This document shows positions 38,491-45,737 of a DNA stretch of 64,000 bases, one piece after another. Every line of letters begins with the position of its first letter. The first letter of the stretch is position 1. Both the position numbers and the translations under genes were made by a program. The stretch spans positions 744,001 through 808,000 of the forward strand of contig NZ_PYFX01000004.1 in the NCBI RefSeq assembly GCF_003020115.1, in the 5' to 3' direction. The stretch is from Bradyrhizobium sp. MOS002 (lineage in GTDB: Bacteria > Pseudomonadota > Alphaproteobacteria > Rhizobiales > Xanthobacteraceae). The notes beneath the pieces were generated by a model. It saw only the letters and a program-made list of their open reading frames with translations, was not told the DNA's origin and did no database searches.

Positions 38491-39276
38491 ATTCAGCTTG
38501 CAGCCAAGGAGATCCTTGCCCAGGCGGCGCGGTTCGATCGTTGGGGCACGCTCGCCCTGATGGACATTTCGCTGCGCTATCGGCGTACCGTGATCGGCCC
38601 GCTCTGGATCACGCTGACGCTCGCTGCGACCATTGCCAGCGTCGGCACGGTCTATGCGGCACTGTTCAGGCAGGACATCGCGAGCTTCCTGCCGCCCTTT
38701 GCCGTCGGCCTGATCGTCTGGACGCTGATCGCGACCACGCTCCAGGAAGGTTCCAACATCTTCGTGGCCTCAGGCCATTTGATCAAGGCGGTGCCGGCGC
38801 CGCTGATCGTGCATGTGCTCCAGATGATCGCGCGCAACGTCCTCATCTTCGCGCATCATCTGGTGATCGTGGTCCTGCTCTATCTCGTGATGCCGTGGCC
38901 GCTGCATGGAAGCATGCTGCTCGCGGTGCCGGGCTTCGCGATCCTGCTCGTCGTGCTGCTGGGCGGCTCGGTCGCGCTCGGCATGCTCTGCGCGCGGTTT
39001 CGTGACATCGGCTCGGCGATCGTCAGCGGCCTGCAATTCGTCTTCTTCCTGACGCCGATCATCTGGACCGAGGACAGCGTGCGCGGCACCGCGTTTTATT
39101 GGCTGATCCGCGCCAATCCGTTCGCGACGCTGCTCGATCTGGTGCGCAGGCCGCTGCTCTCGCAGCCGACCGATACGGAGCAATGGCTGCTCGGGATCAT
39201 CTATGCGGCCGTCGTGGCCGTCATCGGCCTCGGGAGCTACGCGAAATACCGCCATCGCGTGGCGTATTGGCTGTGA
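38491..39276 (+). CDS. ABC-2 type polysaccharide export permease (Wzm/KpsM-like)
   Basis: Six hydrophobic helices and the conserved DISLRYRRTVIGPLWITL entry motif identify a polysaccharide or lipid-glycan ABC exporter permease. The first ATG is at 38560, but the in-frame sequence before it (RRIQLAAKEILAQAARFDRW) looks like the conserved amphipathic N-terminus that normally precedes this motif. No ATG, GTG or TTG exists in that frame back to the stop near 38412. An ATT at 38491, preceded at about 8 nt by GGAAGGGG, gives 261 residues, the usual family length, and is my preferred start; a 38560 start would give 238. It pairs with the ATPase 10 bp downstream. Confidence 0.75.
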   Translation: MQLAAKEILAQAARFDRWGTLALMDISLRYRRTVIGPLWITLTLAATIASVGTVYAALFRQDIASFLPPFAVGLIVWTLIATTLQEGSNIFVASGHLIKAVPAPLIVHVLQMIARNVLIFAHHLVIVVLLYLVMPWPLHGSMLLAVPGFAILLVVLLGGSVALGMLCARFRDIGSAIVSGLQFVFFLTPIIWTEDSVRGTAFYWLIRANPFATLLDLVRRPLLSQPTDTEQWLLGIIYAAVVAVIGLGSYAKYRHRVAYWL

Positions 39277-39286
39277 GGCGCGAGAT

Positions 39287-40039
39287 ATGACACCCGCAGC
39301 TCATATCGCGCTTCGCAACGTCTCGGTGAGGTTTCCGGTGCTGTCGTTCCGAGACCGCTCGCTGCGCAGCCGGTTCGTCAACGCGATGACACTGCGGCGG
39401 ACCACGGCGACCCCGCACATCGTCTCCGCGTTGAATGACGTCAGCCTCGACATCCGTGCCGGCGACCGCGTCGCCATCATCGGCGCCAATGGCGCCGGCA
39501 AGACCACGCTGCTGCGGGTGCTCGCCGGCATCTACCATCCGACATCCGGCAGCGTGGATGTGCTGGGCCGCTGCCTGCCGCTGTTCGATCTCTCGGCCGG
39601 ATTCGACGAGGAGGCGACCGGCTACGAGAACATCATGCGGCGTGGCCTCGTGATCGGCGCACGGCGCTCCGAGATCGACGCCAAGCGCGCGGAGATCGCC
39701 GCATTCACCGAGCTCGGCGACCGGCTCGACCTGCCGCTGCGCACCTATTCCAGCGGCATGATGCTGCGCCTGATCTTTGCGGTCGCAACCGCCGTCGAGG
39801 GCGAGATCGTGCTGCTCGACGAATGGATCGGCGTCGGCGACCAGCAGTTCCGCAAAAAGGCGCGGCAGCGGCTCGACGAGATCGTCGTGCGCGCCGGCAT
39901 TCTGGTGCTCGCCTCGCATGACATCGAGCTGATCAAGAGCACCTGCAACCGCGCGATCCTGCTGGAGGAGGGGCGGATCGTGGCGACCGGCCCGACCGAT
40001 GAGATTCTCGGCCAATATCTCGGCGGCGGGAAGGCGTAG
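39287..40039 (+). CDS. ABC polysaccharide exporter ATP-binding protein (Wzt/KpsT-like)
   Basis: About 250 residues. Walker A GANGAGKTTLLRVL, signature YSSGMMLRLIFAVATAV (divergent LSGGQ, as usual in KpsT/Wzt proteins) and Walker B EIVLLDEWIGVGD. SLRSRFVNAM near the N-terminus is common to the O-antigen/teichoic-type ATPases. There is no C-terminal carbohydrate-binding domain, so it is the short KpsT-like form. It exports a surface glycan together with the upstream permease. No glycan synthesis genes are adjacent. Confidence 0.92.
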   Translation: MTPAAHIALRNVSVRFPVLSFRDRSLRSRFVNAMTLRRTTATPHIVSALNDVSLDIRAGDRVAIIGANGAGKTTLLRVLAGIYHPTSGSVDVLGRCLPLFDLSAGFDEEATGYENIMRRGLVIGARRSEIDAKRAEIAAFTELGDRLDLPLRTYSSGMMLRLIFAVATAVEGEIVLLDEWIGVGDQQFRKKARQRLDEIVVRAGILVLASHDIELIKSTCNRAILLEEGRIVATGPTDEILGQYLGGGKA

Positions 40040-40073
40040 CTGCCCGGCCGGGGTTGCCTAAACCCGTGATCCC

Positions 40074-40079
40074 CTATAT
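40074..40079 (+). promoter_or_regulatory. Putative -10 box of the tRNA-Cys gene
   Basis: CTATAT, the typical rhizobial -10, lies 17 nt upstream of the mature tRNA 5' end. The nearest -35-like sequence (GTTGCC) is weak and slightly close. Confidence 0.4.
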
Positions 40080-40096
40080 TGCTCCGCCCTCGTTGG

Positions 40097-40170
40097 GGCC
40101 ACGTGGCGGAGTGGTTACGCGCCGGTCTGCAAAACCGTTTACTCGGGTTCGAGTCCCGACGTGGCCTCCA
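40097..40170 (+). tRNA. tRNA-Cys (GCA)
   Basis: Full cloverleaf: acceptor arms GGCCACG and CGTGGCC pair perfectly, anticodon loop CTGCAAA gives GCA, the T-loop has GGTTCGAGTCC, and CCA is encoded at 40168-40170. It lies 57 bp after the Wzt-like gene. Confidence 0.95.
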
Positions 40171-40357
40171 TCACAAGCTCCTGATATCTCAGCAATATTC
40201 GATCGTGTCGCGGCTGCCATCGGGCCCGCGTGACGATGCGTGCTGGCCCCGCACACCGGGTTTGCCCGGGCCCGGTGGAAACCCGCCATTCAGCCCGCTG
40301 GCATAGTCTTCGCATCTGCGAAGTGATGCATCCCAACGATTGAGCGCTGGAGAGCAC

Positions 40358-40504
40358 GTGAGCGAAATCGTCCGATTTGTCCCGAAATCCGAGCTGGAGC
40401 GGGCTCGCCTCATTCGCGAGGCCCGCGCGATCTACGACAGCATCTTTCCCTCGGCCGCACCCGACCGGGCGCCGCTGGAGGGCGAGGACCGCGTCAAGAC
40501 GTGA
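40358..40504 (+). CDS. Small hypothetical protein
   Basis: 48 residues from GTG at 40358, preceded by TGGAGAG at good spacing. The sequence MSEIVRFVPKSELERARLIR continues as a charged helix and ends in a short acidic/basic tail. I recall similar small proteins next to tRNA genes in Bradyrhizobium, but no function is known. The good ribosome-binding site and coding-like codon use support it. Confidence 0.6.
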   Translation: MSEIVRFVPKSELERARLIREARAIYDSIFPSAAPDRAPLEGEDRVKT

Positions 40505-40590
40505 TCGCGGTCGCGCCGGATTTCGCGGCGTAGGGTCCATAGCAAAACGCCCGCAGGGCGCGGGCGCATCGGCTCACGGTAAAATTGGCT

Positions 40591-40785
40591 TCAGCAGGCC
40601 GCGTACCAGCCGTCCGGGAAAGGCAGCAGGGGCCAGGCGCCCTCATTGTCGTTGGCAGCCTTGGGCTTTGCATAATAGGTCCACGAGCGCGGCACGAAAT
40701 CCTCCCCCGGCACGAACGCCAGATCTTCATGGACCATGGCGTCCTGGACGGCATCCAGCAGCAAGTTGAATTCGGCTTCGCTCAT
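40591..40785 (-). CDS. Small hypothetical protein
   Basis: 64 residues from ATG at 40785 with GGAGGGTGTG upstream; a longer frame to 40821 exists but lacks a ribosome-binding site. Sequence MSEAEFNLLLDAVQDAMVHE, then an aromatic, proline-containing middle (FVPRSWTYYAKP) and a PDGWYAAC end. No membrane segment. Function unknown. It converges with the 48-residue gene. Confidence 0.6.
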   Translation of the reverse strand: MSEAEFNLLLDAVQDAMVHEDLAFVPGEDFVPRSWTYYAKPKAANDNEGAWPLLPFPDGWYAAC

Positions 40786-41052
40786 CACACCCTCCGGACC
40801 GCGGATGGCGCAATGTCGCAAAGCCGGCTTGTTTCCCGATTGAGCCGATCGTTCGCATTTTAACGATCAGCCAATCGGGTCCCGATTGGTTAGCGAGTCA
40901 TGAAAATCCCCTTGGGGATATTAGGTTCCTGCCGGGTGCCCGCAGTGTGAAGGAGGTCACATCTTCCGCTGTTAATTTTCCCTACCCCTTTGCACACCGG
41001 CCAAAACAGGTCGGCCAAGACAGGCCGGCGGAAGGCAGATGGGAGACTGGTC

Positions 41053-41433
41053 ATGAAGGCGAGGTTCTTGCGGTTTGCGGGGGTGAAAAGCCGGGCGCGT
41101 CGCGCCTCGACGGTCGGGCTGTTCCTGACGCTGTTTGCCTCCGCCGCCCACGCGCAGCAGGGAACGCCCGAGCAGCGCCGGGCCTGTACCCCCGACGTCT
41201 ACCGGCTCTGCGCCGGCGAAATCCCCAACGTTCGCGCCATCACAGCGTGCCTGCGCCGTAACAGGTCAAGCTTGAGCGAGGCTTGCCGCGCCGTGTTCGA
41301 TCAGGCCGGCGGCTGCATGCCGGGCCTGTGGGTTTGTGCGCAGCAAGTGGCTCGCGCGGGCTCGCGAATCCGGCATAGTCGGCCTGTGGATAGGCCTGTG
41401 GGTATGCTGCGGAGAGGCTGTGGAAGGCAGTGA
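41053..41433 (+). CDS. Small exported cysteine-rich protein
   Basis: 126 residues. Signal peptide (FLRFAGVKSRARRASTVGLF, cleavage near AHAQ), then CTPDVYRLCAGEIPNVRAIT with further spaced cysteines (ACLRRNRSSLSEACRAVF). This matches a family of small periplasmic or secreted proteins with a C-x7-C-x11-C-x11-C pattern that is common in Bradyrhizobium. After residue ~85 the sequence becomes Arg-rich and unlike the family, so the 3' end may be degraded or shifted. Function unknown. Confidence 0.65.
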   Translation: MKARFLRFAGVKSRARRASTVGLFLTLFASAAHAQQGTPEQRRACTPDVYRLCAGEIPNVRAITACLRRNRSSLSEACRAVFDQAGGCMPGLWVCAQQVARAGSRIRHSRPVDRPVGMLRRGCGRQ

Positions 41434-41747
41434 TGTGCTTCGGATGTCGGGCGCAGATGCGTCCTTCGATTGTCATATTTCTGTCAAATGACTTCACCGA
41501 ATGAGTCTCTGATCGGGCAGATCGGCGTGTAGAGCAGGATCATTTGGTTCTCCCGAATTCGGAATTGGGTGCCGCGAGCATCCCTGACGCGAGAACAGTT
41601 TTTGTGCAGCCTCCTGCCCAAATGGCGGGCTCCCTCCATCCAATTTTTTGTACGCCCGCGGACAAGCTTTCCGATCCGCTCTCCTCCTAGGCTCGCTTCC
41701 GAGATCTGGAACATGGCCATTGCCATGACAATTCGAAGGAGCTGGAG
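41434..41747. other. Intergenic region upstream of the amide-uptake operon
   Basis: 314 bases, noticeably more AT-rich than the neighbours around 41467-41490. It presumably contains the promoter of the binding-protein gene, whose Shine-Dalgarno (AAGGAGCTGGAG) lies just before 41748. I see no convincing promoter hexamer pair and no coding frame with support. Confidence 0.5.
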
Positions 41748-42665
41748 ATGGAGAGACCGGTATTGCCCCAGGCGCGGGGGAACGCGCGTGCATCGCTGTC
41801 TTGGCGCAAGGCTGCGCTCGGCGCTGCGGTCACTTTCGGCGCGCTGGCAGCCGCGCCCCTGAGCGTGCAGGCTGCTGCGCCTGCGGCCTGCGCCGCGCTT
41901 CAGGACAAATATCCGGACTGGAAGGGCAAGACCCTCGTCAACGCCATCAACCCGCACACGCCGGGTTATGAGACCATCGATCCGAAGGACCCCAGCAAAT
42001 ATATCGGATTCGACATCGATCTCGGCGAAGCCATCGGCGAATGCCTCGGCTTCAAGCTGACCTACAAGCCGGTGACGTTCGCGGCACTCCTGACCACGCT
42101 CGCCGCGGGACAAGCCGACATCGTGATTTCCGACATCTACGCCACCAAGGAGCGCGCCAAGGCCGCCGACTTCATCACCTATTCCAAAGTGTTCGACGGC
42201 GTGCTGGTCGCCAAGGGCAACCCGAAGGGCATCAACGGCATCAACATGTCGATGTGCGGCGCGGCTGCCGCCGAAAACACCGGCTATGTCGAGGTGCCCC
42301 TGATCCAGGCCCTGATGCCCGAGTGCAAGAAGGCCGGCAAGCCGGAGCCGACCGTCCAGCTCTACGACAACAACGCCAACTGCATCCAGGCGATCCTTGC
42401 CGGTCGTGCCGACACCTATGTCAACGACGTCAACACCGTCGACAGCGCGGTCAAGGCCTATCCGGACAAGCTGGAGAAGGCGACCGCGGTGACGATCCCG
42501 TATTCCGTCGGCATCGCCGTCCCCAAGGACAAGCCGAAATTCCGCGACGCCGTGCTCGCAGCGCTGATCGAGGTGCAGAAGGCCGGCACCCATATGGAGC
42601 TTCTGAAGAAGCATGGGCTTGACGTGAACAACTTCAAGGAGCCTGACATTCTGACGGCCGACTGA
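41748..42665 (+). CDS. Amino-acid-type ABC transporter substrate-binding protein
   Basis: 305 residues from ATG with AAGGAGCTGGAG upstream. Tat/Sec-like signal (SWRKAALGAAVTFGALAAAP, cleavage near VQAA). The type II periplasmic binding fold follows, with IGFDIDLGEAIGECLGFKL, ITYSKVFDGVLVAKGNPKG and VNTVDSAVKAYPDK. It belongs to the polar amino-acid/opine binding group. Its ATG is followed by a fused permease-ATPase and by two acetamidase-type hydrolases, so the ligand may be an amide or amino-acid derivative. The ligand itself is inference. Confidence 0.88.
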   Translation: MERPVLPQARGNARASLSWRKAALGAAVTFGALAAAPLSVQAAAPAACAALQDKYPDWKGKTLVNAINPHTPGYETIDPKDPSKYIGFDIDLGEAIGECLGFKLTYKPVTFAALLTTLAAGQADIVISDIYATKERAKAADFITYSKVFDGVLVAKGNPKGINGINMSMCGAAAAENTGYVEVPLIQALMPECKKAGKPEPTVQLYDNNANCIQAILAGRADTYVNDVNTVDSAVKAYPDKLEKATAVTIPYSVGIAVPKDKPKFRDAVLAALIEVQKAGTHMELLKKHGLDVNNFKEPDILTAD

Positions 42666-44287
42666 TGTCGCTGTTCCTCCATTACCTGAGCATGCCGTAT
42701 CTGCTCGAGGGCATCGAGCTCACCCTCGAGGTGACTGCCCTCGGGCTCGGCGGCGGATTGATCCTTGGATTGATCCTCGCCGGCATGCAGCTCTCCCGCT
42801 TCTGGCTGCTGGCGGCGATCGCTAGGGCCTACACCGTGATCTTCCGCGGCACGCCGCTGATCCTGCAGATGGTGTTCGCCTACGACGCGCTGCCGCATAT
42901 CGGCATCAAGCTGCCGGCGGTGCTGGCCGCCGGCCTCGCGCTGGCCTGCAACGAGGCGCCGTTCATCGCCGAGATGCTGCGCGCCGGCGTGCTCGGCGTC
43001 GATCGCGGGCAGGTGACGGCCGGCCAGGCGCTCGGCATGACGCCGCGGATCCTGATGTGGCGGGTGATCGCCCCGCAGGCAATCCGGACCATGATCCCGG
43101 CCTTCGGCAACGAGGCCGTGAGTGCACTGAAGAATTCCTCGCTCGCCTCCGTGGTCGCGGTCCAGGAGCTGACCTTGCGCTCGACCCAGCTTGCGTCTTC
43201 GACCTTCGACTTTTTCTCGATCTTCTTCGCCTCGGGCTTACTGTATCTGGTGCTGACCTTTGCCATCAGCATCATCCAGCTTTTCGTCGAATGGCTGCTT
43301 GATCTCGATCGCACCAAGGGTCGCCAGCGCAGGCTCGCCGATTACCTGCCGTGGCGTCGCGTCGACCTCGCCACCAAGCTCGAACTTGCCGCGGTCACCG
43401 CGCATGAGCCCGAACCCGTGGCTGCGCAGGCTGTCGACACGCCGCCGCGGGCGCTGACCCGCGAGGAGCGGACCCGGCGTGCGGCGACGATTTCGCGCAA
43501 CAACATCGCGGTCGAGACCAGGGACCTCACCAAAGCATACGGCGCGCAAAAGGTGCTCGGCGGCCTCGATCTCACCGTGCGCGTCGGCGAGGTCGTCGCG
43601 CTGCTCGGGCCCAGCGGCTCCGGCAAGAGCACGCTGCTTCGCTGCATCAATCATCTCGAAAGCTGGGACGCAGGCACGGTGCGCGTCGGCGGCCGCCGCC
43701 TCGGTTTTGACGACGACGGCAAGCTGCTGCCGCCGCGCGCGATCGCCAATGAGCGGGCAAGCGTGGGCGTCGGCATGGTGTTCCAGCAATTCAACCTGTT
43801 CGCCCATCTCTCGGCGAAGGAGAACATCGCCGGTCCCTTGCGCTGGGTGCACGGCATGACCCGCATCGATGCCGATCGCCGCGCCGCCGAGCTGCTCGAC
43901 CGGGTCGGGCTGTCGCACCGCGCCGACGCGCTGCCGCGGCATCTCTCCGGCGGCCAGCAGCAGCGCGTCGCGATCGCCCGCGCGCTGGCGCCGAACCCGA
44001 GCGTACTGCTGCTGGACGAGCCAACCTCGGCGCTCGATCCCGAGCTCGTCAGCGAGGTGCTGGAGGTGATCCGGCGGCTCGCCATCGATGACGGCCTCAC
44101 CATGATCATCTCGACGCACCAGATCCGCTTCGCCGACGAGGTCGCCGACCGCGTCGCCTTCCTGAGCGGCGGCACGATCATCGAGGAGGGGCCGGCGCAC
44201 GAGGTGCTTTCCAATCCCCGCAATCCGCTGACCGCGCGTTTTCTCAGCGTGATGGAAGCCGACAAGACTCCGGAGGCGGTGCGATGA
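42665..44287 (+). CDS. Amino-acid-type ABC transporter, permease fused to ATPase
   Basis: 540 residues. Residues ~10-220 are a HisM-type permease with five hydrophobic helices and the EAA loop (VDRGQVTAGQALGMTPRILM). After a linker (~225-285) comes a full GlnQ-type ATPase: Walker [16 protein letters not shown], signature [15 protein letters not shown], Walker [15 protein letters not shown]-loop ISTHQIRF. The fused form reduces the importer to two genes plus presumably a permease homodimer. Its ATG overlaps the stop of the binding-protein gene by one base. It likely imports the substrate for the acetamidases downstream. Confidence 0.92.
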   Translation: MSLFLHYLSMPYLLEGIELTLEVTALGLGGGLILGLILAGMQLSRFWLLAAIARAYTVIFRGTPLILQMVFAYDALPHIGIKLPAVLAAGLALACNEAPFIAEMLRAGVLGVDRGQVTAGQALGMTPRILMWRVIAPQAIRTMIPAFGNEAVSALKNSSLASVVAVQELTLRSTQLASSTFDFFSIFFASGLLYLVLTFAISIIQLFVEWLLDLDRTKGRQRRLADYLPWRRVDLATKLELAAVTAHEPEPVAAQAVDTPPRALTREERTRRAATISRNNIAVETRDLTKAYGAQKVLGGLDLTVRVGEVVALLGPSGSGKSTLLRCINHLESWDAGTVRVGGRRLGFDDDGKLLPPRAIANERASVGVGMVFQQFNLFAHLSAKENIAGPLRWVHGMTRIDADRRAAELLDRVGLSHRADALPRHLSGGQQQRVAIARALAPNPSVLLLDEPTSALDPELVSEVLEVIRRLAIDDGLTMIISTHQIRFADEVADRVAFLSGGTIIEEGPAHEVLSNPRNPLTARFLSVMEADKTPEAVR

Positions 44288-44336
44288 GAGCCGAATCCAC
44301 AACGTTCAAGACCGCGTTTCCAGAAGAGGCCACCTC

Positions 44337-45578
44337 ATGAAGCATGTCACGCTGCCGGTTTCGCCGAAAACGGTCCACTGGGGATATTTCTCCAAGAAGG
44401 TCGCGCCGGCCCTGACGCTGCGCTCGGGCGATCGCGCCACCATCGAGACGCTGACCCACCACGCCAACGACGATTACGAGCGCATGATCCAAGGCGATCC
44501 CGGCGCCGAGAGCGTGTTCCAGTGGACGCGCGAGCACAAGGCCGTCGCGCGGCGCGGCTCCGGTCCTGTCGAAGGCCCCTTCATTCGTGGCGCCGGCGAG
44601 GGGGTCGGCGTGCATCTCCTCACCGGTCCGGTCGCGATCGAAGGCGCCGAGCCTGGCGATATCCTCGAAGTGCGCATCCTCGATATCAGGCCGCGGCCGA
44701 GCTGCAGCGCCTGTCATGCCGGGCGCTGCTTCGGCTCCAACGTCGCCGCGAATTGGGGGTTTCACTATCACGATCTGATCGAGGAGCCGAAGCCGCGGGA
44801 GGTCGTCACCATCTTCGAGCTCGACACCTCCGGCGAGCCCTGCGCCAAGGCGGTCTACAACTACGTCTGGACGCCCCAGATCGATCCGGACGGCATCGTG
44901 CATCCGACCATCGATTATCCTGGCGTACGCGTCGATCACGCCACCATCAAGAAGCGCGAGAACATCCTCGCAAGCGTCAAGGTGCCGGCACGCCTGCATT
45001 TCGGCACCATGGGGCTCGCTCCGTCGGAGGCCGATTTCGTCAGCTCGATCCCGCCGAGCTATACCGGCGGCAACATCGACGACTGGCGCATCGGCAAGGG
45101 TGCGCGGATGTTCTATCCCGTCGCGGTCCCCGGCGCCTATTTCTCGGTCGGCGATCCCCATGCCGCGCAAGGCGACAGCGAGCTCGGCGGCACCGCGATC
45201 GAGACCTCGCTGACCGGCGATTTCGAGTTCGTCCTGCACAAGAAGGCCGATCTCGCCGGCACCAGCCTCGAAGGTCTCGACCATCCGATGCTGGAGACCG
45301 ATCAGGCCTGGTCGTTCTACGGCTTCACCTATCCGAACTATCTCGCCGCGCTCGGTGTCGACGCACAAACCGAGATTGCCAACCACTCGAGTCTCGACCG
45401 CGCGATGCGCGACGCGTTCCGCAAGCTCAGGAGGTTCCTGATGACCGTGCACGGCCTCAGCGAGGACGAGGCGATCTCGCTGCTGTCGGTTGGCGCCGAT
45501 TTCGGCGTCACCCAGGTGGTCGACGCCAATTGGGGCGTCCACGGCACGATCCGCAAGAACATCTTCCGGTGCGATTGA
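44337..45578 (+). CDS. Acetamidase/formamidase family amidohydrolase
   Basis: 413 residues, the full length of the FmdA/AmdA family, which hydrolyses short amides to acid and ammonia. Recognisable blocks are TVHWGYFS, RGAGEGVGVHLLTGPVAI, GDILEVRILDI, EPKPREVV, PVAVPGAYFSVGDPHAAQGD and FGVTQVVDANWGVHG. It has a three-cysteine cluster (SCSACHAGRCF, ~residues 122-132) that the fused paralogue downstream lacks. The start is ATG at 44337; upstream AAGAGGCCACC is a modest Shine-Dalgarno. It lies 49 bp after the transporter and is probably in its operon. The physiological amide is unknown. Confidence 0.9.
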   Translation: MKHVTLPVSPKTVHWGYFSKKVAPALTLRSGDRATIETLTHHANDDYERMIQGDPGAESVFQWTREHKAVARRGSGPVEGPFIRGAGEGVGVHLLTGPVAIEGAEPGDILEVRILDIRPRPSCSACHAGRCFGSNVAANWGFHYHDLIEEPKPREVVTIFELDTSGEPCAKAVYNYVWTPQIDPDGIVHPTIDYPGVRVDHATIKKRENILASVKVPARLHFGTMGLAPSEADFVSSIPPSYTGGNIDDWRIGKGARMFYPVAVPGAYFSVGDPHAAQGDSELGGTAIETSLTGDFEFVLHKKADLAGTSLEGLDHPMLETDQAWSFYGFTYPNYLAALGVDAQTEIANHSSLDRAMRDAFRKLRRFLMTVHGLSEDEAISLLSVGADFGVTQVVDANWGVHGTIRKNIFRCD

Positions 45579-45585
45579 TGGGCCG

Positions 45586-45671
45586 TAGCCCGGATGGAGC
45601 GCAGCGCAATCCGGGTATGTCACGGCGGACTCAAAAGGCCCCGGATTACGCTTCGCTCCATCCAGGCTACG
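45586..45671. repeat. Palindromic repeat, copy A
   Basis: Starts GTAGCCCGGATGGAGCG and ends with its near reverse complement CGCTCCATCCAGGCTAC, enclosing a shorter inverted pair (CAATCCGGG / CCCGGATTA). It lies immediately upstream of the AraC-acetamidase gene. A close copy lies at 48591-48674. It is a dispersed-repeat type I recall from Bradyrhizobium. Confidence 0.75.
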
Positions 45672-45737
45672 CATCGTGCTCGACGTTGATATCCCGCTCT
45701 AACACTCTGAAGAACAGTTCGTTTCCAGGATGAGCAC

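Noticed and set aside
41569..41862. A 97-codon plus-strand frame overlapping the binding-protein gene
   Set aside because: It overlaps the signal-peptide region of the well-supported gene in another frame and is Arg/Ser-rich in the way of high-GC shadow frames.
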